Positions 49,701 to 57,359 of a stretch of 64,000 bases of DNA are shown here, piece by piece. The translations under genes were made by a program, and so were the position numbers. Source of the stretch: Plutella xylostella (lineage: Eukaryota; Arthropoda; Insecta; Lepidoptera; Plutellidae). Within the stretch, counting starts at the first letter, position 1. Each line of letters opens with the position of its first letter. Below the pieces are notes generated by a model that was given only the letters and a program-made list of their open reading frames with translations, did no database searches and had not been told where the DNA came from. The stretch lies in the NCBI RefSeq assembly GCF_932276165.1, contig NC_063984.1, positions 1,495,501 through 1,559,500 on the forward strand. The letters run 5' to 3'.

Positions 49701-52700
49701 ATTATAAATGCGAAAGTAACTGTGTCTGTCTGTCTGATACTCTTTCACGCCAAAACTACTGAACGGATTTGAATGAAATTTCGTATACATATTATGGTCT
49801 AGACCCTGAGAAAGAACATAGGTTACTTTTTATCCCGGAATTCCCACGGGAAAACTTTTTAAGGCGAAGCGAAGCTCGCGGGAGCAGCTATGTATTGTAA
49901 ATTTTAAGTGCCCTTCCCATTTGGCAGAAAGCTGCTGTCGAAATTGCATTACAGTTATTAACGGCCTTTGAAAAAGTAGATTTCATCTTTGCAAATTGCA
50001 GGTCAGTTGAAGGAGCACCAGATCCGCGACCACGCGACGGTGGCGGGCGCCACGCCGCTCTGCGTCGAGGAACACCTCATCACCAAGCCGAGGGTGAGTT
50101 CACGCAGACACCGTCAGTGCCTTACCACGAAAACTTGGACGATATTTAACAGATATTTAGAACTGTCAAAAGCCTACAAAATCTGTCAAATTTCGTTTTA
50201 AACACTTGTTAAACAGTGTGTAAAGTTTTTTGTGGTAGTACAGTCAATGTTTTAATCCTAACTAATATTATAAATGCGAAAGTAACTGTGTCTTTCTGTC
50301 TGTCTGTTACTCTTTCACGCAAAAACTACTGGACGGATTTTAATGAAATTTGGTATAAATATGGTCTAGACCCTGAGAAAGAACATAGGCTACTTTTTAA
50401 CCCGGAATTTCCCCGGGAAAACCTTTTAAGGCGAAGCGAAGCTCGCGGGAACAGCTAGTTATGAATATGTCTTCAAAAGTGAATAAGTAATGATAGAGCT
50501 GCCGTACGCGACATCATTTAGTTAGAATATATAAAAGCGCTTACACCGCAAACATGTGAACTTGAAGTAAGCCGTTGCGAGTTAAGGGAACTCGCCGTCC
50601 GTACGGAAATTTACCATGAGTTATATTTCTTTGCAGACATCGACCATCAATATCCAACTCGCTGGTAGTAGTGAAGTTTATCTGTGTGGCCACATAAGTT
50701 TCTAATAATAAGTTCACATATATTCACAGAACAAGCCCCGTCCGCCCGTGAAAGACACAGCCTCTCATTCTATGAGTGACACTTACGAAGACGTGACCCT
50801 AGTGCTGCCTGAGAACATGCTGTGTCGCGAGTGCGACACGCCGCTGGACACCGACAAACACTTCCTGTGAGTAATTATGTAGTTATATTCACGTTAGATG
50901 ACCACTAACCTTAAGTGAAAGTGAAGCTAATTTCCCTATCCAACTGAGATATTTCGTACTTTTTACAACTGTGATAAACCGTAGTCGGTATTGTATTTGA
51001 CACCGAGACAATTAGAAGAAGAAAACTTTCAAGACGGCATTGGATAGCACTGCTTCTTGAGGGCGGCTTATTTCTTAAAGTAAACAGTCAGCAAAGTGCC
51101 AGAGAAAAACCCTTCATCTTTTCTGGAAGTTAACAGATAAATTCCACCATCTACATTTTACTTTAGCTTCTATAACATAACTTGTTTCTCCCCACAGCGG
51201 CACAAGCTCGTGCAGCAAGTGCCCGTACGTGACGTCGTGCTACCGCGCCATGCTGCAGCACAGCAGCTACTGCGCCGGCCCCCACTCGCTGGAGGACGCC
51301 CCCCGCCCCGCGCCCCGCGCCTCCCACTGCGTGTGCGGCCACAGCACCAGTGTCGGTGAGTAGTAAATTAGATCTTATTGCTTATGGGATGGAGTCATAT
51401 TTCTTTGATAGCCATGCTGCAGCACAGCAGCTACTGCGCCGGCCCCCACTCGCTGGAGGACGCCCCCCGCCCCGCGCCCCGCGCCTCCCACTGCGTGTGC
51501 GGCCACAGCACCAGTGTCGGTGAGTGTCTAAATTAGATCTTATTGCTTATGGGATGGAGTCATATTTCTTTGATGCCATGCTGCAGCACAGCAGCTACTG
51601 CGCCGGCCCCCACTCGCTGGAGGACGCCCCCCGCCCCGCGCCCCGCGCCTCGTGCTGCGTGTGCGGCCACAGCACCAGTGTCGGTGAGTCCTGCACTATA
51701 CACAGTGTTGCTAAAAGGGTATACCTACTAAGCCGAAACCTACATGTGCACTATGTGCAGCATGGTATATCTAAGCCCAAAAATGAAATCAGAATTTCAA
51801 AATTCGCGAAAAAATATTACATAGAAACTATGTTGGTCACGTGCCACAATACTCTCCATTCGAACTTCCTCATCTAGCCACTACCAAAGTTTCCCGTCTC
51901 GTAGGCTGAAGAACGCTAAATTTGTTTGTGGTATCCACTCGAGGACTCGTCTTCCTTATTGACTCCTTATTCCACGCCACTACAGCTTTATAATATTATA
52001 TATAGTTCTTTTAACATACACACCCAATCTTAATCTCTTATTCCCTCCATCCAAAGATAGCTTTTAGTGACAAGACCGCCTTTTGTACCCTAATTAAATG
52101 GCAATTTGTTAATCTTATTATTCATTATTTGGTGTACAAATAAAGTGTATTCTATCTTTACTTATCTATCTATACTAATCGCGAATCTCTCCCTCTCCAG
52201 GCACGGACATGCTAACGCACTTACTCCTCTGCGGGCACCTGACCGCCTACCCGTCGGAGGCGGCGGCGCGCGAGAACACCGTGCAGGAGCGACCGCGCGA
52301 CGAGGCAGCGGAGCCCGAGGCCGCCGCTGAACAGGTAACTATCTGAACTAAATTTTACTAGGAATTGTCGCTATTTTCATACACAAACACACACACACTC
52401 ACGCCTTGTACTAATGTACTCCCTTGCGGGGTAGGCAGAGGTGCATTGCTGCACCCACTTTTCGCCAGAGCGTTATGTTAGTCCCAATGTAATAGGGGGC
52501 GGGCCTATTGCCATTTTACGGGAACATCCAAGACCCGAGAACAAATATCTGCCCCAGCCGGGAATCGAACCCGGGACCTTCGGATCAGTAGTCAGGGTCA
52601 CTAACCACTACGCCATTCGGTCGTCTGGTCGCTATTTTCATGTATTTTTATATAAAATCTTTTATGACCCATTCCGGCCAAACCAGAGCGCTTTCATTAT

Positions 52701-53982
52701 TTTCGTCATAATCTCTGGTACGACTAAACGTTTATAAACTGGACCAATTTAGTCATAAAGATACAGAGACAATACCAGTTCATTTTCCATTATTCCCATG
52801 AAAGTAACGGCCACGCATGCTACCATTTACATAACTGTTCCGTTTTTACCTCGTCGATGGCGTATTAAGTTGTTTAAGGCCGTGTCCCCAGCAGGCAAAC
52901 CGTCAGCGACCGACTGAGTTTGCGGCGTATCGATTTAGTACGCTCTTCCATATATTTGAAATGGAGTGTCCAGAGTCTGCTAGTTTACTACGCAGTTTGC
53001 AGCGTTACGCGCTGACTATCTCAGTATCTCGCCGCTAACAGTCAGCCCACTGGGGACACGGCCTACCATCACGACCCATTACGTCCCCACTGCTGGGGCA
53101 CGGGTCTCCTTCCAATGAAAGAAGGGTTTTAGGCCTAATGTGCACGGCCTAAGTGTTACAAATAAAATACGCAATAAAATGTAAAACTAGAATACAGGAA
53201 CGTGTGAACAGGCTGTAATTTGTATGTCTTCCTCAGCAGTCAGAAAGCGTCCCCCCGCTGTCGGACTACGCGCCGCCCTCCGTGCTCAACACGCAGCTGT
53301 CGCTCGACGACCTGGCGCCGCCCTCCGTGCTGCAGCCTGACCAGGTATCACGAACTTACTTGCACTGTTCATTCTTCTTCTTCTTTGGGTACCATCTCCT
53401 ATCGGAGGTCGGCAATCATCTGGCTTATTCTTTTCTTAGAGACTGCTGCTCGGAACAAGGATGTGGTGTCGGTGTTGAACCAGTCTTTTACAGTTTGGGC
53501 CCAAGATGTTCTTTTTCAACCGGGTCTTCGACGGCCTTCAATTTTCTCATGTAGAAGTTGCAACTGTTAATTAGGCAATAGTTAATCAATCTCCTGGTGA
53601 TATCAGCCACTATTGATGGCTTCGGTATCAGTCTGACTCAGCAGCCAGCCAATAGCCAGCGGCAGGGTATCTACCCCAATATAGTATTTGCTTTCGTGCT
53701 TTTTTTACTGTGTTAAAATAACAGTAACTTTTTAAACAAGGCTATAATTCTGTTGTCTTTACCTAAGTACAATATTTAAGTCACTATTTCGCGTTTTGAT
53801 TCTAAATACACATTTGCAAATTCAAATCGCCCCTTAAATTCCAGAACGAGCAAGAACTGCTAAAGGACGCGTACGAGCGGCCGCTGGCGACGCCGCGGCA
53901 CGAGGACGCCGCGTACTCGCTCGCCGACTTCGAGCCGCTGCCGCAGGAGCCGCCGCCGCAGCCCGACTTCGAACAGCTTTAG
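32742..53982 (+). CDS. AT-hook / Merlin transposase-derived / C2H2 zinc-finger protein, 22 exons, 1157 aa
   Basis: Exons: 32742-32774, 32990-33243, 33516-33622, 34079-34225, 34619-34783, 35194-35288, 36696-36810, 37175-37412, 40092-40254, 40902-41230, 45268-45412, 46177-46326, 46602-46838, 48201-48419, 48823-49002, 49326-49458, 50002-50093, 50730-50866, 51198-51355, 52201-52334, 53240-53344, 53845-53982. All phases join and the sum is 3474 nt. AT-hooks: KRGRPRK near residue 133 and KRGRKKK near 618. Residues about 268-575 resemble a whole Merlin/ISXO2 transposase. Residues about 727-1075 hold eight or nine C2H2-like fingers (CPLC..H..H, CIYC, CLICEV, CGAC, CNRC, CSKC). The C terminus is acidic/Pro-rich. 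A nuclear DNA-binding or chromatin role is inferred. The finger array could relate to the insect Row/Woc group, but I do not assign a name. Confidence 0.85.
34925..35040 (-). mobile_element. Decayed RTE 3' fragment in intron 5
   Basis: Minus-strand remnant with CCATAGGCCTCTCAGAAGG, a diverged version of the common RTE 3' end. Non-coding. Confidence 0.4.
35483..35597 (+). pseudogene. THAP-like zinc-finger relic in intron 6
   Basis: An ATG frame gives KKYCAVFNCLNTDRDPIIFF, which fits the start of a THAP finger (C-x4-C followed by FF.LPK). One extra T in a 9-T run then shifts the frame; the other frame continues RLPKKMLTP before a stop. The later Cys/His pair was not found. Probably a decayed THAP transposase or THAP gene fragment. 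Confidence 0.4.
38040..38332 (+). mobile_element. Repeat insertion with (TTTC)n tail
   Basis: Within the exon-8 array this segment, absent from the other units, ends with GGCAATAAAGATTATTTTC followed by a CTTT microsatellite. That looks like the 3' end of a retroelement. The class is not determined. Confidence 0.45.
39250..39363. mobile_element. MITE, TTACCACAAAAA ends, copy 1
   Basis: 114-bp palindromic element with ends TTACCACAAAAAACTTTA and TTACCACAAAAACTTAG. A second copy is at 50122-50237 in the same gene. Confidence 0.6.
40489..40610 (+). repeat. Partial copy of exon 9
   Basis: Repeats the 3' part of exon 9 (from KVEVGVISLG to the donor) within intron 9, almost identical; one codon differs (DPVEKL to DRVEKL). 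An AG just before AAG GTG GAG would allow phase 0/0 inclusion, but the pyrimidine tract is poor. Confidence 0.8.
41726..44680 (-). CDS. LINE ORF2 endonuclease/reverse transcriptase, 984 aa
   Basis: Complete ORF2. The endonuclease is at about residues 15-245: FHQNINRLENK, LTELFLHPDEL, GDMNIDML and VSDHSGIFLS carry the catalytic residues. A GC-rich insertion-like stretch occurs near 390-420. The reverse transcriptase spans about 470-790, with VQPIYKGKG, YFRPISLIPIISK, FCDLSRAFELV, AVPQGSTMGNYLF and the palm motif LFADDGCLIV. The start codon lies inside the end of ORF1 in another frame (41-bp overlap), so translation probably depends on reinitiation. No stop codons inside. Confidence 0.9.
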   Translation of the reverse strand: MSPPEKTHQTTSTESRNLTIFHQNINRLENKTNKLECELQVHGNIDVLCLTELFLHPDELPSVHLENYKLAAHYCRRGREGGGACIYVRDQVLAIERPEVAQLSVEMHFEACAVECVGADTVVVCIYRPPRGKDRGDFPTFFSKLNDLLSIHFVNNYNIIIMGDMNIDMLVKCPNSKLLSETLRQFGFKSLVNFPTRITDKSSTCLDHIYTNMPNVNINEVSPLQLQVSDHSGIFLSIQINKMLQLNLERYKRLFSEFNISNFKQSLDLYDWEKLLSKYQCSSLKIDATINVINHYFNIHFPLKKYPVRNNAKVWVTEDVRSSRRKIREVKQSLTQNPNDQILIDKLINLEKKHISILNLTRKEYINKQIVSAGKDMCRTVWRVIASETGRAGAPGGGAALDVLVSASAGASVCERARHAAVALNRYYIEANNNPNCRPCCDSAIVYLNKYLESHEVPKFINTPISLNQIINVINKIKRKQSTDINDMSTAVLDYLPPVVISLLCMLFNQCVNEGDYPSLLKQIKVQPIYKGKGEMNMLRYFRPISLIPIISKVFERLISDRLIKHFIKNKLLNHQQYAYQQNRSTVDAARDVVCRVMSHHEAGRQVAAVFCDLSRAFELVNHELLLKKLKLYGITDDFYNTIAVFLRDRKQCTYVRNSKSDLEFIGDCAVPQGSTMGNYLFLILVNDLTAASEHAEYVLFADDGCLIVSAENYILLKHKLNLVTAYIHDWFSANGMLLNIEKTNIVHFQLRRTRGHDLNVVCNGVAVPQVDQVKYLGFVIDAGLTWAPHIDVTCARLASACFALSRLARSLSNENMKKAYYGYFHSILSYGVDLWGNAACSERILRLQKRAVRIIAHKPWDCPAQQLFKNCNILTLPCLYALEVAKYARRNLDKFNTKADFHRVNTRRRNQLIAPATRLAKSDKCINTLVPRVYNALPDNVKETKSETVFIAKLKNILVNMPIYKFTDFPASLSSVTPTLPTN
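44640..45182 (-). pseudogene. LINE ORF1, C-terminal part only
   Basis: Open for about 180 codons on the minus strand from the 5' truncation to a TGA at 44640. A Thr-rich segment is followed by EQWITVTKRQPRKS, then a domain with LIDHLKKVDGGLQYIVEKIP, SFKIGIPAASIEKF and WPLNTNISKWRPF. This type of domain recurs in insect LINE ORF1 proteins with gag-like folds. The N terminus is missing. Confidence 0.75.
45422..45674 (-). mobile_element. tRNA-headed SINE, second type, copy 1
   Basis: Minus-strand SINE in intron 11. The tRNA-like head is at the right end (GGGAATCGAACCCGG is the B-box complement). The body carries GTGGGGACATCTCACACACG, which differs from the SINE at 52381. An internal repeat of the ATATCTG segment occurs. 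Confidence 0.7.
45700..45795 (+). repeat. Partial copy of exon 11, with a stop
   Basis: Repeats the end of exon 11 (GRLNRIAHNPFKN, then the donor) in intron 11. TGG of the NWKY codon set is TGA here, so this copy cannot extend the reading frame. Confidence 0.8.
46915..46990 (+). repeat. Interspersed repeat fragment
   Basis: GTAAGTGGGCAACC..ATCAGATGTTTTCAAGC..CCTCTGACGG, shared with 9420-9495. In intron 13. Confidence 0.5.
47226..47370 (+). repeat. Partial copy 2 of exon 13
   Basis: Repeats the last part of exon 13 (DELDDVPLKNIKKEVKQEE to RVAIAVE and the GTTAGT donor). The frame is open and an AG precedes CTC GAC GAC in phase 0, matching the 0/0 phase of exon 13, though the pyrimidine tract is weak. 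Confidence 0.8.
47535..47695 (-). mobile_element. RTE 3'-end fragment in intron 13
   Basis: Starts in a CATCATCATC tract and contains GGACGTAGGCCTCTCCC and GCGATCTTTAGCTTTCCGC, the minus-strand form of the RTE tail also seen at 10945-11035. It separates copies 2 and 3 of exon 13. Confidence 0.75.
47766..47902 (+). repeat. Partial copy 3 of exon 13
   Basis: Third version of the exon-13 end, open, with changes SKEYARVAVAVE relative to SKEYPRVAIAVE. The donor is followed by GTTAGTAGC. A possible phase-0 acceptor (GTAGAG before TGT AAG GTT) precedes it. Confidence 0.8.
49474..49645 (-). mobile_element. tRNA-headed SINE, second type, copy 2
   Basis: In intron 16. Shares GTGGGGACATCTCACACACG with the copy at 45422 and ends at a B-box complement GGGATTCGAACCG. 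Confidence 0.6.
49690..49890 (+). mobile_element. Lep1-like Helitron-type element, copy 2
   Basis: Starts TCCTAACTAATATTATAAAT and ends near GGAGCAGCTA, with the terminal CTAG mutated to CTAT. In intron 16 of the Merlin-fusion gene. Confidence 0.68.
50122..50237. mobile_element. MITE, TTACCACAAAAA ends, copy 2
   Basis: Ends TTACCACGAAAACTTGG and TACCACAAAAAACTTTAC. Same family as 39250-39363. In intron 17, immediately followed by a Helitron-type copy. Confidence 0.6.
50256..50458 (+). mobile_element. Lep1-like Helitron-type element, copy 3
   Basis: Starts TCCTAACTAATATTATAAAT and ends GGGAACAGCTAG, inserted between A and T. Very similar to copy 2 less than 600 bp away, in the same orientation. 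Confidence 0.7.
51356..51700 (+). repeat. Two tandem copies of the exon-19 3' half plus intron
   Basis: Unit of about 165-170 bp: the end of exon 19 (from AMLQHSSYCAGP to GHSTSVG and its donor) plus about 60 bp of intron containing GATCTTATTGCTTATGGGAT. Copies begin at about 51415 and 51580. The first copy is preceded by TTTCTTTGATAG, a possible acceptor in phase 1, which matches its phase-1 donor; inclusion would keep frame. The second copy lacks the AG. Confidence 0.85.
51845..51965 (-). mobile_element. Decayed RTE fragment in intron 19
   Basis: Contains CGAACTTCCTCATCTAGCCA and TCCACTCGAGGACTCGTC, parallel to 10220-10340. Non-coding remnant. Confidence 0.55.
52381..52627 (-). mobile_element. 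Full-length tRNA-headed SINE
   Basis: 247-bp SINE in intron 20, minus strand, same family as 7626-8367. Head at the right end (CATTCGGTCGTC side), CA-rich tail at the left. A 14-bp duplication GTCGCTATTTTCAT flanks it at 52367-52380 and 52628-52641. It shows the uninterrupted SINE structure that the MITE-split copy can be compared with. Confidence 0.88.
52878..53063. mobile_element. 186-bp MITE, GGCCGTGTCCCCAG ends
   Basis: Inverted ends GGCCGTGTCCCCAG(C/T) in intron 20. Flanking TAA and TAC are not a perfect match, so the superfamily is open. Confidence 0.6.
53089..53150 (+). repeat. Interspersed repeat fragment
   Basis: CTGCTGGGGCACGGGTCTC and the following AATGAAAGAAGGGTTTTAGG are shared with 9285-9340. 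Confidence 0.5.
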
Positions 53983-54310
53983 GGAGTAGACTAGCCCGAC
54001 TTCGAACAGCTTTAGGGAGTAGACTAGCCCGACTACGAGCAGCTGTAGGGTGGAGGAAGTTGAGAGTAAGGGAGCTAGATTACCAACAACTGTAGGCTGC
54101 TAGATGAGAGTAGGGCCACCAGATTTTGAAGAACTGTACGCTGTTGTAGATGAGAGTAGGGGAGACTACCAATAGCTGTAGGCTGCAAATAGACAGACTT
54201 GGGTGACTTGCACCAAACAACTCTAGGCTGCAAGAAGATGAGTGTGGGCTGCCAGGCTTCCAACCACTGTAGGCTGCAAAATGAGAGTAGGGCAACTATA
54301 CTTCCAACAG
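53968..54310 (+). repeat. Tandem repeat spanning the stop codon and 3' UTR
   Basis: A 33-bp unit coding PDFEQL-stop-GVD-stop is repeated about 2.5 times from the last codons of the Merlin-fusion gene. It then degenerates into longer units sharing CAACTGTAGGCTG and GATGAGAGTAGGG up to about 54310. All units have stops in frame. Confidence 0.8.
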
Positions 54311-54533
54311 CTGTAGGCTGAGGCCACTAGTAGATGACGATAGTATAGCTCCCACACATCTAGAGACAATGGATTGGAATGTAGCGACAGCTTAAAGTTA
54401 TCCTGTTACACTCTCCTGCTATATATTATTATAGGATTTTGAGAATAAGGTGGAAATGGAAATTTAGTCTTACATTAAGTAAACATAATGTTATATTATA
54501 ATATAATTACAAAACTATGTATGTACTTCAATA

Positions 54534-55293
54534 GGTTCTACCTTTTTTGGCATAAGATTTTTTTGCTTAATCTCGTATTGCATAGTAACGTTTGGTCAAA
54601 GTCTCGTTACGCCGAAAATCGTATGGCATAAATCTCGTTTAGTAAAAAGTTATTTCGCATAACATTGTTTAGCCTAATAATGGTATGGCCAAATCTTGAA
54701 TAGCCTAATAATGCTATGGCATAGGTTTATACAAAGTAATAATATTCGTTTGGCTTTAACTTTGACGGAGCGTCTCCCTACATACTAGCGCAAACTGGTG
54801 CCTTGTATTGTTTCCGCTGTTTGGAAAACGCTCCGCTCCGCTTCGCTGCGCTCCGCTTTGGCTTTGATGAACATGTGCACCTAACACGCTCCTCCTCGCT
54901 TTGCTCGTCGTCGCACCTATTTTTAGGTTTCGATCTCATGGGGTTTGTAATAATTATATTGGTCGTTAACTTTCGATTTTTTGATTATACAATATCTTGA
55001 TTTTCGGGATGTAGGAGAAAAATACCATAATTTGTACATTTACTACATACTTAATATATTATTTATTAAGATAACATTAGGAGAAACAAGATTATTCATA
55101 GGTATAGACGAACATAAATTTGAGCAAACGAAACTTAGGTGTTTAAAGATTGTGCCTAAAGAGTTTTAGACGCAACGAGCCTTATGCCACATAAGTCTTG
55201 GCAAAGTGATGGTTCGGCCAAAAAAGTTTAGACCATACGAGTTATGCGAAATGAGTTTTGGTCAATAAAGATTATGCCAGATGAGCGGAACCC
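54534..55293. mobile_element. 760-bp modular element with 9-bp target duplication
   Basis: Flanked by perfect ACTTCAATA repeats at 54525-54533 and 55294-55302. Ends GGTTCTACC and GGGTTCCGC (on the opposite strand) are short and imperfect. Both sides contain many degenerate modules of about 17 bp of the type GGCATAA..TCTCGT/TTTGGCC in inverted orientation. No coding capacity is evident. A 9-bp duplication is typical of Mutator-like elements. It lies between two tail-to-tail genes. Confidence 0.72.
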
Positions 55294-55354
55294 ACTTCAA
55301 TAAAGTCGTAATCAGATTCTTAGAACTAAATAAAATATTTCAAGTCAAATAAAT

Positions 55355-56192
55355 TCATTGTTTCTTTTTCCTTTTCTTCTTAAATGTTAGAGTAACTTTA
55401 TTGGTGACTCCATAATCATCAATTTTACATAAATCACTGTCTAGTATTACTCCTTCATAATTCAGATCATAGGTTTTCCAAATATACTTCCAGGATATCT
55501 TTACTTTGCTATTTATCCGTTGCTGGTATATTTCAAAATGTCTGGCAATAGCTTTCTTGAGGCTCAAAACTGTTATGTTTTGTGGAACCTGAAAAATTAC
55601 AACCATAGTAATGTCAGTAAAAAATTAAGACCTAAATCGTATAAACATCTACCATCAACCCTTCTCATTATGCTACCACCCCGCTTGGCTGCCATGTGGG
55701 TATATTCGCCATAATTATTACCGAATTTACCTACATATTTAGTACTCAGCAAACATCCAATAACAAATATGAATAGCCAAGTGTGATGCCAGCATTAGAG
55801 ATTATTTTTCCGAGCCCCAACCAAAAAAAGTATGTTATTGTGATAAATATTAACTTACAATAACTTTTAACACAGGTTCATCCTCTCGTGAAACATAGAT
55901 GGTTATGGACTGCCCATGCTCAACTGCTATCTGGAAAAACACATCAAATATTTTATTTTATGGTCCAAAAAGTAGAGTTACAGTTCAAGTTTTATTACTA
56001 AATATTTGGTTAGGTTAGGTCATCTTGTATTTTAAGGTAGCTTACTTGTGATAAGACTTCTTCCAATATTATATCCGTGGGTAAATCCGAAAGTAAGGAA
56101 TCGCAGCTTATAAGCGTACAGAGTGATGATTTGGTTATCTCAAGAAGTTCATCATGAGATAAAGTGTTAGCTATATTTTCAACGCTCTCCAT
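55355..56192 (-). CDS. SNRNP25: U11/U12 snRNP 25 kDa protein, 150 aa
   Basis: Ubiquitin-fold component of the U11/U12 di-snRNP of the minor (U12-type) spliceosome; nuclear. Three exons: 56192-56046, 55930-55859 and 55588-55355, phase 0 at both junctions, 453 nt. The N terminus carries LSHDELLEITKSSLC and LPTDIILEEVLSQ; the core IAVEHGQSITIYVSREDE, VPQNITVLSLKKAI, ISWKYIWKTYDL and DDYGVTNKVTLTF matches the family along its length. The C terminus is a run of Lys. Size fits the family. The start is the only Met before the conserved region. Head to head with Tim13, 436 bp apart, suggesting a shared promoter. Confidence 0.93.
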
Positions 56193-56628
56193 TGCAAATA
56201 ACTATTTTTTTTACAGTTATCTTCATCGATCTACAAACGTTTCTTAATTTGTAACACAATCAAATCAAAATCACTATCAAAAAGTAGCTTTTGTTTGTTT
56301 TGATTTTGATATTTTTGATGCGGAAACTTTTTTTAATTTTGTTCACAGACTACTAGTAAGGATTTGTCCACGCAATGCGTTGGAATCTGTGTGCATGCCT
56401 CAGAATATCTACGAACATAGTGATGTGACATAATAATCGAATACGGATTTTTATTCGAATAAAAAAATATATCCTAATCTGTGGAAAGTCTATTATTGTC
56501 TATGGTCTTAATCTGTACTGTCATTCATTTGTGACAGTCACAAAATTTTGAGGTTATTTCTGTCACAATTTTATGAAAAATTGGATTATTACATCAGTTT
56601 ACGTAAATTAAAAGAATAAACTGAGGCC
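56193..56628. promoter_or_regulatory. Short divergent promoter region SNRNP25 / Tim13
   Basis: 436 bp between two head-to-head ATG codons must hold both promoters and 5' UTRs. AT-rich, no TATA box placed with confidence. Confidence 0.5.
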
Positions 56629-56901
56629 ATGGACTCTCTATCATCTGGATCCCTGAGTGGAGTACAAAAGGAAGAGCTTATGGATCAAGTAAAACAGCAA
56701 ATTGCCATCGCAAACGCTCAGGAACTCCTCACGAAGATGTCCGAAAAATGCTTCAAGAAGTGCATCAATAAACCGGGGACGTCTTTGGACAGTTCTGAAC
56801 AGAAATGCATAGCCATGTGCATGGACCGGTATATGGACTCGTGGAACCTTGTATCCAGAACTTACAGCAGTCGAATCCAGCGGGAAAGGAACAACATGTG
56901 A
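56629..56901 (+). CDS. Tim13: Mitochondrial intermembrane chaperone Tim13, 90 aa
   Basis: Small Tim protein. With Tim8 it forms a hexamer that shields hydrophobic precursors crossing the intermembrane space on the way to TIM22 or SAM. A single exon with the complete ORF. The twin CX3C motif is present: CFKKC at about residues 42-46 and CIAMC at about 61-65, spaced by 14 residues; these form two disulfides after Mia40 oxidation. The flanks (QLLTK-type helix before, MDRYMDSWNLVSRTY after) are family-typical, and the length is normal. No presequence, as expected. Intronless here. Confidence 0.93.
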   Translation: MDSLSSGSLSGVQKEELMDQVKQQIAIANAQELLTKMSEKCFKKCINKPGTSLDSSEQKCIAMCMDRYMDSWNLVSRTYSSRIQRERNNM

Positions 56902-57359
56902 GGTCTTCTCACTGAAGAATGATAAGCCATTACATCATTGTAAATAGATATGATTTAGTAGTCCTTTAACTGGAGCATGTTCCGATGGTCGAGACTCTTG
57001 TTATGTTACTGTACTGTGTTCACTAAAATATGTTAAGGTTGTTATCAACTTTTAAAGAATTGATCTTTTACTTTATTACATTGTTGTAGACTGAAAACAG
57101 TGGCATTTATTTCAAAATATGTTACTAACAATGTAAGCAATGCTGTCTATAAACAAGAAAATGTACCTAACATCCATATACCTCAAAATTTTAACTTTTG
57201 TTACATTTTGTGTATTCAAACAGTACATTTTATCATTTATTGTTTCAAAATAGAAGAAACATCATTATACATGGTTGTAATATAGAACCTACTAGCATAT
57301 TTTCTTGAGGCACTATAACAGATAATAAATAATTACTATGTTATCATTGTAATTTCATT

